NCBI GenBank assembly: GCA_003695505.1
Contig: RFIY01000351.1
Location: 1-11,599 of the forward strand
DNA: 11,599 bases
Direction of reading: 5' to 3'
From: J088 sp003695505 [NCBI: Candidatus Dadabacteria bacterium]
Lineage (GTDB): Bacteria; J088
Part shown: positions 1 through 6,640 of the stretch, in pieces
Position numbering within the stretch: the first letter of the stretch is position 1
Layout: each line of letters opens with the position of its first letter
Translations under genes and position numbers: made by a program
The notes under the pieces: model-generated
Databases searched by the model: none
The model's input: the letters and a program-made list of their open reading frames with translations, nothing else
Told to the model about the DNA's origin: nothing

Positions 1-708
1 GAGCTGGGCATCGGCTGGCCCGATGCGGTGGCCGGTGAATTGCAGTTGACGGGTCAGCAGCCCTTCGGCGGGCAGTGGGAGCCGTTCGGCGGTACGATTG
101 CGCTGACCTCGACGCTGACCTCCTCGGTTCACATGCTGATGACGAACGGTGCCGGGCGCATCCTTGCCACGCCGACACTGGTCGCACGCAATGGCGCCGA
201 AGCGGTATTTCATGCCGGTGGGCAGATCCCGGTGCCGGTCGCGACCGGCCTGGGGCAGACGTCGGTGCAGTGGCAACCCTACGGCGTCGAGCTGAGCGTG
301 ACGCCGCATGTCGACCAGTACGGCAACTTCGATCTCGATCTGAGCGTATCGGTCAGCGATCTGGACCCCGGCAACGCCGTGGCGACCGATGCCGGGACAA
401 TCCCGGCGATCCGGACAAGGCGCACCCGTTCGCGGGTCAATCTCGCCGAGGGCGAATCGCTCGTGTTGTCGGAGCTCGTCGATCAGCGTGACGGCAAGAC
501 GATCGGCCGCGTACCCGGCCTTGGCCATATCCCTGTCCTCGGCGGTCTGTTCCGCACGCGCAGCGCGCGGCGGCAGGAAGGAGAAACCTACGTCGTGCTG
601 ACACCGTCCGTGCTGCGGCCTGGCAGTCTGGAACAGGTCGAAACACGCGGCCCGCTCGAGCGCTATCGCGAGGCGGCCGAAGAGACGAAACCGGCAGTGA
701 TCGAATGA
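1..708 (+). CDS. cpaC: Tad pilus outer-membrane secretin, C-terminal part (partial)
   Basis: The frame is open from base 1 with no convincing start, so this is the last 235 residues of a longer protein cut by the window edge. It matches the C-terminal beta-barrel domain of type II/III secretins, the ring that lets the pilus cross the outer membrane. The segment coding for ILATPTLVARNGAEAVFHAGG (near 160-225) is the conserved secretin core, and the secretin signature VPGLGHIPVLGGLFR lies at 511-555, followed by the usual YVVLTPSVLRP strand. The CpaC/RcpA subfamily assignment rests mainly on the adjoining cpaF-tadB-tadC genes. Its stop overlaps the cpaF start in ATGA (705-708), implying translational coupling. 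The N-terminal domains, signal peptide and any BON domain lie outside the window. Confidence is high for secretin and good for the Tad subtype. Confidence 0.93.
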   Translation, partial: ELGIGWPDAVAGELQLTGQQPFGGQWEPFGGTIALTSTLTSSVHMLMTNGAGRILATPTLVARNGAEAVFHAGGQIPVPVATGLGQTSVQWQPYGVELSVTPHVDQYGNFDLDLSVSVSDLDPGNAVATDAGTIPAIRTRRTRSRVNLAEGESLVLSELVDQRDGKTIGRVPGLGHIPVLGGLFRTRSARRQEGETYVVLTPSVLRPGSLEQVETRGPLERYREAAEETKPAVIE

Positions 709-2204
709 CCCGCCTGCTCCAGGTCGAATGGGTGACGCCCAACGGACGGTCACATGCCCGCGTGCTGCGCCTGCCGGCAACCGTCGGTCGAGGGCGGGAC
801 TGTTCCCTCGTCGTCGATGACCCGGGCGTCAGCGACCTGCACTTCCGAATCCTGCCCGATTCCCATGACGCCTGTCGCATCGTCGACGCCGGCAGTCTTG
901 CCGGGATCGCGGTCGATGATGCGCCGTGTGTCGAGGCGACCGCCACGCCGCCGGCGACGATCCGCTTTGCCGGTCATCTGTTGCACCTGTTGCCGGCGCG
1001 CCGCGCGCAGCAATCGGTCCCGGCAGGCGGTAGTCTGGATCGGGACGTGCTGATCGGCACGGTTCGGCAGCGCGTCCAGCAGGAACCGGATCTGGTCACC
1101 GGCGCCGATGCCGAAGTCGTCTTTCGCCAATGGCTCGAAGAAGCGATCCTTGCGGCGGGCGAACAGCCCGAGGCGCACGCGGCGCTGATCGCGGCGTGTC
1201 TGCAAGACCTTGTCGGGCTCGGGGTGATCGAGCCGCTGCTCGAAGATCCCGACGTCAGCGAGATCATGGTCAACGGCCCACGGCAGATCTGGGTCGAGCG
1301 ACATGGCCGGATCGAACCAACCGACCTGCAGTTTGCCGACGATGGCGCGGTGCTGCGTGCGATCGAACGGATCGTGTTGCCGCTCGGTCGCCGCATCGAT
1401 CAGGCCAGCCCGGCCGTCGACGGCCGGTTGCCGGACGGGTCACGTGTCCACGCGATCATTCCGCCACTGGCGATCGACGGGCCGGTGCTGACGATCCGGC
1501 GCTTCCGCAACGACGCTCTCGACCTCGAAGCCTTGATCGAACGGGGTGCGCTCGATCGACCAATGGCGGAACTGCTGGGCGCGGCGACAGCGTGCCGATG
1601 CAACATCGTGATTAGCGGCGGTACCGGCACCGGCAAGACGACGATGCTCAATGCGCTGTCCGAACTGATCCCGACCGATGAACGCATCCTGACGATCGAG
1701 GACGCGGCCGAACTGTCGTTGCGGCAGCCGCACGTCGTTCGGCTCGAAGCCCGGCCGGCCAATGCCGAAGGGCAGGGCGCCGTACCGATTCGTGATCTCG
1801 TGCGCCATGCACTACGGATGCGTCCGGACCGGATCATTGTTGGGGAGTGCCGCGGCGCGGAGGCGCTTGACATGTTGCAGGCGATGAACACCGGTCACGA
1901 TGGCAGTCTGACGACCGTGCACGCCAACAGCCCGCGGGATGCACTGGCGCGCATCGAGACGATGTGCCTGATGGCCGATGTCGGATTGCCGCACGAGGCG
2001 CTGCGTGACCAGGTGGCGCGCGCGATCGACCTGGTGGTTCAGCTTGGCCGTTTCCGGGACGGCAGCAGGCGCATCGTCGAGATCGCCGAGCTGACAGGGC
2101 GCGAAGGGAATGTCATTCAATTGCAGACACTGTATCGCTGGGACGGTGCGACCGGTTGCTGGCAGGCAAGCGGCTACCCGCCGCGGTTCAGGGGGCGGAT
2201 GTGA
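705..2204 (+). CDS. cpaF: FHA-CpaF/TadA fusion: Tad pilus secretion ATPase
   Basis: This is a 499-residue hexameric ATPase that powers pilus assembly at the cytoplasmic face of the inner membrane. Residues 1-100 form an FHA domain: GR at 29-30, the phosphothreonine-binding SDLH at 43-46, and a degenerate SLAG at 64-67. From about residue 145 the protein matches CpaF/TadA, with DPDVSEIMVNGP, Walker A GGTGTGKTT at 305-313, a Walker B-like RIIVGE at 376-381, and the His box LTTVHAN at 402-408. The FHA extension is absent from the classical Caulobacter and Aggregatibacter ATPases but is a known variant in other phyla. It suggests control by Ser/Thr phosphorylation or docking to a phosphoprotein. 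The ATG overlaps the secretin stop by 4 bp. No TadZ/CpaE gene separates the secretin from the ATPase, unlike many Tad loci, so it must lie elsewhere or be replaced. Confidence 0.96.
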   Translation: MTRLLQVEWVTPNGRSHARVLRLPATVGRGRDCSLVVDDPGVSDLHFRILPDSHDACRIVDAGSLAGIAVDDAPCVEATATPPATIRFAGHLLHLLPARRAQQSVPAGGSLDRDVLIGTVRQRVQQEPDLVTGADAEVVFRQWLEEAILAAGEQPEAHAALIAACLQDLVGLGVIEPLLEDPDVSEIMVNGPRQIWVERHGRIEPTDLQFADDGAVLRAIERIVLPLGRRIDQASPAVDGRLPDGSRVHAIIPPLAIDGPVLTIRRFRNDALDLEALIERGALDRPMAELLGAATACRCNIVISGGTGTGKTTMLNALSELIPTDERILTIEDAAELSLRQPHVVRLEARPANAEGQGAVPIRDLVRHALRMRPDRIIVGECRGAEALDMLQAMNTGHDGSLTTVHANSPRDALARIETMCLMADVGLPHEALRDQVARAIDLVVQLGRFRDGSRRIVEIAELTGREGNVIQLQTLYRWDGATGCWQASGYPPRFRGRM

Positions 2205-2881
2205 CCGCGGCGTTGCTGATCTGCTGGTGCGGTGCCGTACTCGTCTGGTGCGCTCCTCGTATGCCCCGGCGACTCAGCGCGGTAGCTCCCGCACGCGGCA
2301 CTGTCCGGAACGTCATCGAGCGGATCGCGCGCAAGCGGCGACGTGAGCGGTTCGAAGGACTGCTGCCGGAGACCTGCGACGCGCTGGCTGCGGCGTTGCA
2401 GAGTGGCAGCGCGTTTACCGCGGCGCTTGCGCAATGTGCGCGGACGTTCCCGGAACCGATGCGCGGGGTACTCATCGCCGCATTCGAAGCGATCCGGGCG
2501 GGCGAGACGCCGGCGGTCGCGCTGCGCCGTGCCGGCGCTTCGTTTGCGATCGACGAGTGGCGCATGCTGGTCGACGCGCTCGATGCGACGCTGGCCAGCG
2601 GCGGCGATGTCGCCGGTACACTTCGCCGCGTGGCCGCAACGGTGCGGGCCCGGCGGCGCATCGAATTACGGCTGCGTACCCTGACCGCGCAGGGACGTCT
2701 GCAGGCCTGGGTGATGGGCGTGATTCCGCCGTTGATGCTGCTGGTCTCCCAAGCGGTCGATCCGGTGGGGCAGCAACTCCTGCTCCGTACGTCTACCGGC
2801 TGGCTCATCCTCTTGGTGGTTGGCGTGCTGGAAGTCGGGGCGGTGTTGCTGGCGCGGAAGATCCTGCGGGTCGAGTTGTGA
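2201..2881 (+). CDS. tadB: Tad inner-membrane platform protein TadB (short form)
   Basis: This is a 226-residue type II secretion F-domain protein. I chose GTG 2201 because it overlaps the cpaF stop in GTGA and places a hydrophobic segment (residues 2-18) at the very N-terminus; the frame extends further upstream only inside cpaF. Residues 53-176 carry the helical F domain (RFEGLLPETCDALAAALQSG, then SGGDVAGTLRRVAATVRARR), with C-terminal membrane helices at about 167-186 and 199-218. TadB pairs with TadC to form the platform that couples ATPase rotation to pilin extraction. Family members usually have about 300 residues and two N-terminal helices, so this one is short at the N-terminus. The next gene starts inside its stop codon (GTGA at 2878-2881). 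Confidence 0.9.
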   Translation: MTAALLICWCGAVLVWCAPRMPRRLSAVAPARGTVRNVIERIARKRRRERFEGLLPETCDALAAALQSGSAFTAALAQCARTFPEPMRGVLIAAFEAIRAGETPAVALRRAGASFAIDEWRMLVDALDATLASGGDVAGTLRRVAATVRARRRIELRLRTLTAQGRLQAWVMGVIPPLMLLVSQAVDPVGQQLLLRTSTGWLILLVVGVLEVGAVLLARKILRVEL

Positions 2882-3729
2882 GCGGTCTGTTGCTGGTGGC
2901 GCTCATCTGCTGGGCGTGTGGCTGGCTGGTGCTCACGCTCGGGCCGGTGGTGCCGCCGCGATTTGCGCACCCGGCCCACATTCACGGCGAGGCGCGCACG
3001 CTCCGCTTCCTGCTTGCGCTCGCCGCGCCGTTGCGGCCGCAGCTCGACCGCAGTCGTGCGGGCGCCGCAGTTGCCGGTCGGCTGCGCCCGCTCGTCGAGG
3101 AACTTGACACGCCGTGGGGCGCGAGCGCAGCCGACTGGTGCGCCGCCGGACTTGTGCTGGCGGGCCTGCTCGGAGGCATCGCGTGGCTGGCTGGCGGCGG
3201 CCCGGTGGTCGTCACGCTGGCGGCCGCGACGGGTGCGGCGATGCCGCTGCTCGTCCTGCGTGACCTGCGCAACGAACGGCGCCGAATGATCCTGCGCGGT
3301 TTTCCCGACCTGCTCGACGCACAGGCGCTATTGTTGCGCGCGGGCCTCGATCCGCTGCACGCGCTGGAGCGCTTCGCGCAGGCACGCGACGGCGCGGATC
3401 CCCTCCGGCAGGAACTCGATCGTCTGCTCGGACTGTTGCGCAGCGGCGTCCGCCTGACCGACGCGCTGGCACACTTCGAGGCCCGCCTCGCGCTCGACGA
3501 GCTGCGCGGCGTGATGGCCGCGTGGCGGCAGGGCATCGAGAGCGGCGCGCCGCTTGCCGAACTGTTTGCGCGAAATGCCGCGGAACTGCGGCACCGTCGT
3601 TTCGAGCGCGCGGAGCAGGCGGCGGCGCAGGCGGCGATCCGACTTGCCGGGCCGTTGCTGATGATCTTCGGGGCGGTCCTGCTGATCGTGCTTGGGCCAC
3701 TCATCCTGCAACTCGGGGGGCTGTTCTGA
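2878..3729 (+). CDS. tadC: Tad inner-membrane platform protein TadC
   Basis: This is a 283-residue type II secretion F-domain protein and the partner of TadB. GTG 2878 overlaps the tadB stop by 4 bp and gives an N-terminal membrane helix (residues 3-22); the open frame extending to 2434 lies inside tadB and is not coding. Further hydrophobic helices are at about 88-106 and 108-127. The F domain spans 141-266, starting at GFPDLLDAQALLLRAGLDPL, and the last helix (256-280) resembles the conserved TadC ending with a GPLLMIFGAVLLIVLGPLIL core. The protein is inferred to sit in the inner membrane and anchor the CpaF hexamer. Its stop shares one base with the next start (TGATG at 3727-3731), so the operon continues. 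Confidence 0.9.
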   Translation: MSGLLLVALICWACGWLVLTLGPVVPPRFAHPAHIHGEARTLRFLLALAAPLRPQLDRSRAGAAVAGRLRPLVEELDTPWGASAADWCAAGLVLAGLLGGIAWLAGGGPVVVTLAAATGAAMPLLVLRDLRNERRRMILRGFPDLLDAQALLLRAGLDPLHALERFAQARDGADPLRQELDRLLGLLRSGVRLTDALAHFEARLALDELRGVMAAWRQGIESGAPLAELFARNAAELRHRRFERAEQAAAQAAIRLAGPLLMIFGAVLLIVLGPLILQLGGLF

Positions 3730-4469
3730 TGCGGCGCAAGACAGTGATCATCGAATGGGTCGAGCGCGGCGTGCGTCGCATGCAGCGGTGGGATGGCGAA
3801 CCGATCGTCGTGGGCAGCGATCCAGGCTGCGCGCTTCAGATCGCCAACACGGCGATCCCGGGCCGGGCCATTCGCCTGAAGCGTACATCCCGTGACCGTG
3901 CGATCGTCGAACGCATCGGCCAGGGGCAACATGGACAACCAGACATCGCGTCTGTGGAGATGATCCGCATCCCGGGCGTGGTCGTGGTTGGCCCGGTTGC
4001 GCTGCGTCTTGGCGGTGCAGCGCGGCGGCCGTTGTGGTTGCCCCTTTGCTGCGCGTTGCCGGGACTTGCCGTCCTTGGCCACAGGCCAGCACCAGTCCCA
4101 TCCGCACCGGCCAACGCCGCGGTCGCCACTGTGCCGCGGTTGCCGCCCGACGCACTCGCGGCATGGGCCGCGGCACAGGAACGCGCCGCAGCCTTCGAGC
4201 CCGGCGCGCTGGGGCGGGCGTGGGTCGCGTGGTGTGCCTTGCGCGAGACGCCTGCGTGGGCATCGCAGGCGCCCGACCGTTGTGAGCAGATCGAACAGCG
4301 CTGGTACGAACGACGCCGCGTACTGGTTCGCCAGGTCATTCGCGCCCGACAGCAACGGGATGAAACCGCCGCGCACCTGGCGCTGGAACGCCTGCGTCGC
4401 GAGGCGGAACCGTTTGGCGACCCGGTCGTACAGCAGTTGTCGGGCAGGGCGGGCGGGGGGACGCGGTGA
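3729..4469 (+). CDS. Tad-operon single-pass membrane protein with degenerate FHA-like N-terminus
   Basis: I do not recognise this 246-residue protein as a named family. Residues 5-52 can be aligned by eye with the FHA domain of the upstream ATPase: IIEWVERG against VEWVTPNG, then VVGSDPGCALQIANTAIPG against VGRGRDCSLVVDDPGVSD. The phosphothreonine-binding Ser/His pair is missing. A single hydrophobic segment (about 101-118, PLWLPLCCALPGLAVLGH) follows, then a Pro/Ala linker and a charged, helical C-terminal region (about 140-240) rich in Arg and Glu. I infer a cytoplasmic FHA-like domain, one inner-membrane pass and a small periplasmic domain. The 1-bp overlap with tadC and the coupled next gene tie it to the Tad machine. 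ATG 3729 is preferred because upstream starts lie within tadC. Confidence 0.8.
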   Translation: MRRKTVIIEWVERGVRRMQRWDGEPIVVGSDPGCALQIANTAIPGRAIRLKRTSRDRAIVERIGQGQHGQPDIASVEMIRIPGVVVVGPVALRLGGAARRPLWLPLCCALPGLAVLGHRPAPVPSAPANAAVATVPRLPPDALAAWAAAQERAAAFEPGALGRAWVAWCALRETPAWASQAPDRCEQIEQRWYERRRVLVRQVIRARQQRDETAAHLALERLRREAEPFGDPVVQQLSGRAGGGTR

Positions 4470-5614
4470 TGCAGGGCGGCGGCGACGCTCGGCGCTGCTG
4501 GATCTGCACGCGCGATGGTCTGCCGGTCGGGCCGATCGACGCCACCGGCGGGACGGTGGGCGGACCCTCGGCCGACCTGATCCTGCCCGGCTTGTCGGAT
4601 GCGGACGGTCGGGCGGAGCTCTGCTGTGTCGAGGCCGGAATTGAGGTCAAGCTGCCGCCCGGATGGCGTTGCACACGCCGCAAGGGCGAGGGCGTGGCGC
4701 GGATACCGTGCGAACTCGCGGTCGGGCGGCATCGCTTTCGCATGGTGAACGAGTCGGCACTCGGACGGCCGCGCCGATCCCGCTGGCCGTGGCTGGTCGT
4801 TGCGCTGGTATGGAGCGTCGCGGGCAGTGCGGCCGTCTCGCGCACGCAACCACAGCATCCATCCGCTGCGGGCGGTCGATTCACGCTGCGTCGCCCTGCG
4901 CCGGTCGTTGTCGCTGCCGCCATCCCGTCTGCCGCGACAACGGCGCCCACCCGTCAGACGGACGTGTCTCAGGCGTCGACGCGTCCAGCGATTGAACGGC
5001 AGACGGTGGCTGGCGCTGCCTCGGCCGCGCCGCTGCCAGCGGCGGCAGCGGCGCACGCCAGGCAAACACGACAGCCCACGGACGACGAAGGCACCGGTTC
5101 CGCCGATCCCTGCGCACAACTGAGATCGCTGATCGCCAAAGGCCGACTGACAGAGGCGCTTGCGATCGACTGCTCGACCTTTTCCAGCAGACTGCACCAG
5201 CAGCTCGAACAACTGGGCGCGCTTGCCCGTGATGTCCCGGGCCTGCTCGGCGCGGCCGCCGCACGTGACGAGCTGATTGCCGCCGACTGGCTGTCACCGG
5301 CCGCGGCCTCTGCCGTGAATCGGCGTCTTGCGGAACAGACCGAAACGGTACTTGCGCCGATGGTCGGTCAGATTGCCCCCGAAACTCTGGCCCGGATCGT
5401 GCGGCAACTGCATGCGCGAGGTATCGCACTGCGCGCAGACAGCAAAATTCGCAACCATCTGATCGAGGCCGCGGCGACACTCGAAGCACGGGCCCGTGCG
5501 CTCGCGCACGTCGATCCGGACGGCGCGCGCCGCATCTGCGATCGCGTCGTCGACATCGCGCCTCCGGACTCGGCTCCAGGCGCGCGCTGTCGGGACAGCC
5601 TTACCAGCGAATGA
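4469..5614 (+). CDS. Tad-operon membrane protein, FHA-like N-terminus, TM, periplasmic helical domain
   Basis: This is an unrecognised 381-residue protein. The N-terminal 105 residues look beta-rich, and TVGGPSADLILPGLSDADGR (29-48) resembles the FHA core seen in the ATPase two to three genes upstream, again without the SxxH pair. A basic stretch precedes a single membrane helix (about 107-124, WPWLVVALVWSVAGSAAV), giving a predicted N-in topology. Residues 125-212 are a low-complexity Ala/Pro/Thr linker suited to crossing the periplasm, and 213-381 are a helical domain ending in a TPR-like ARALAHVDPDGARRICDRVV. The order resembles SctD/PrgH ring proteins, but that is analogy only. Start choice is ATG 4469 or the in-frame GTG 4466; both overlap the previous stop. 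The 3' end overlaps the convergent gene by 14 bp, so no terminator fits between them. Confidence 0.8.
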   Translation: MQGGGDARRCWICTRDGLPVGPIDATGGTVGGPSADLILPGLSDADGRAELCCVEAGIEVKLPPGWRCTRRKGEGVARIPCELAVGRHRFRMVNESALGRPRRSRWPWLVVALVWSVAGSAAVSRTQPQHPSAAGGRFTLRRPAPVVVAAAIPSAATTAPTRQTDVSQASTRPAIERQTVAGAASAAPLPAAAAAHARQTRQPTDDEGTGSADPCAQLRSLIAKGRLTEALAIDCSTFSSRLHQQLEQLGALARDVPGLLGAAAARDELIAADWLSPAAASAVNRRLAEQTETVLAPMVGQIAPETLARIVRQLHARGIALRADSKIRNHLIEAAATLEARARALAHVDPDGARRICDRVVDIAPPDSAPGARCRDSLTSE

Positions 5615-6560
5615 TCAGATTGCCACGTGTCGAGCGCCACGGCCGGACGATGCCCAGCGTCGCGCCCGTCGCCGCGCCGACGACGCCGATCACGACCGGC
5701 ACGATGACGCGAAGCCGGCGCTGCTCGGGTGTGGCCGGGGCGTTCCGTTCGAGTTCGCTGCACAGTCGATCGACCGGTTCTCCGGGCCGCCAGATGATCT
5801 GACCGCCAGACGACAGCAACAGCGGCCCCATGGCATCCGCAGTCCAGACCAGGGGGGCGTTGCCGCGCAACCGTTGAATGATCGGCGGCTGAACCAGTGG
5901 TTCCAGATCGCCGGTATCGGAGACGGCGGCGGCCACCTGAAAGGCGCCGTAGTCGAACCCGACCGGCAGTGCAGCGGCGGCCGGGGACGGGATCGTGATG
6001 CCGTCGCGGTAGTCGAGCCATTGACCCGCAAACTGGATGCGCCGTGGCGACGGCACGACGTGCAGATGGTGCGAACCGGAACGCCAGAGACGCGCACGGG
6101 CGCGTTCTGCCGCGTTGCGTACCGCCGGGTCCGCCACCGATTCATCATCCGACAGCATGACCAGTTGCAGCGCCGCTGTATCGAGGCGCGTCTCGTCACC
6201 GAGAAATGCGGCAATACGCGCCAGTAACATCTCTGCGTCGCGGTGAAGCGGGCCGGACTCGCCGCGTGTGCGCATGCGATCGACGACCGGCTCGAGTTCG
6301 TTCAGCGCCGCCTCGGGATCGAGCAGGTTGAACGCACGCCGGGCCGCGGCGATGGACGCCGCCGCTTCGGCCTCGAGACGTTCCTGGGCTGCGGCGTCCG
6401 GTGGTTGCGGCGCGATCGTCGTCGGGCAGCTCGTCGCCCCCGTGGCCAGCTCGGCGCCGTCCACCAGCATGACGACCGGCACGCGCCCGTCGGCCAATGC
6501 CGTGTTCGCGATACAACAAAACAGTGATGCCAACATGGCACCAGACAGGGCTCGAGACAT
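5601..6560 (-). CDS. Secreted TPR-like protein with C-terminal membrane anchor, unknown function
   Basis: This 319-residue protein has no family I recognise. ATG at 6560 is chosen because it follows an AGGGGG ribosome site at 4 bp and starts a clean Sec signal peptide (residues 1-23, cleavage likely after ALA). Residues 56-160 are Ala/Glu-rich helices with a TPR-like pattern (AAARRAFNLLDPEAALNELE at 71-90). Residues 163-265 look beta-rich, and a C-terminal hydrophobic helix (284-304, VIVPVVIGVVGAATGATLGI) is followed by a short basic tail. This predicts a periplasmic protein anchored in a membrane. It converges on the Tad operon and overlaps its last gene by 14 bp, and the repeat-like helices echo that gene's C-terminus, so a Tad accessory role is possible but unproven. 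The much longer open frame upstream (to 7091) is antisense to the next gene and is not coding. Confidence 0.8.
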   Translation of the reverse strand: MSRALSGAMLASLFCCIANTALADGRVPVVMLVDGAELATGATSCPTTIAPQPPDAAAQERLEAEAAASIAAARRAFNLLDPEAALNELEPVVDRMRTRGESGPLHRDAEMLLARIAAFLGDETRLDTAALQLVMLSDDESVADPAVRNAAERARARLWRSGSHHLHVVPSPRRIQFAGQWLDYRDGITIPSPAAAALPVGFDYGAFQVAAAVSDTGDLEPLVQPPIIQRLRGNAPLVWTADAMGPLLLSSGGQIIWRPGEPVDRLCSELERNAPATPEQRRLRVIVPVVIGVVGAATGATLGIVRPWRSTRGNLIIRW

Positions 6561-6640
6561 GATTCCCCCTCGCTCGTTCCCTTGTTTTTTGGGCAGTCGT
6601 GTATATATTACGATAACAATTGAAAGGCAAACCGCAGGAA
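6561..6640. promoter_or_regulatory. Divergent promoter region with overlapping -10 elements
   Basis: This AT-rich 80-bp gap separates two divergent genes. On the + strand TTGTTT (6582-6587), a 16-bp spacer and TATATT (6604-6609) form a plausible sigma70-type promoter. On the - strand TTGCCT (complement of 6625-6630), a 17-bp spacer and TATATA (complement of 6602-6607) form another. The two -10 boxes share the same TATATATTA tract, so polymerase binding would be mutually exclusive. The hexamers were found by eye and are not proven. Confidence 0.5.

Noticed and set aside
2434-2877. Upstream extension of the tadC frame inside tadB
   Set aside because: Translation is low-complexity and overlaps the F domain of tadB; GTG 2878 in the GTGA overlap is the natural start.
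2982-4376. 464-codon open frame on the minus strand antisense to tadC and the next gene
   Set aside because: High-GC shadow frame: composition is Arg/Ser/Pro-rich with no recognisable domain, and the plus strand carries clear coupled genes.
3836-5212. 458-codon open frame on the minus strand across the two FHA-like membrane protein genes
   Set aside because: Arg-rich translation without domains; overlaps well-supported plus-strand genes with coupled starts.
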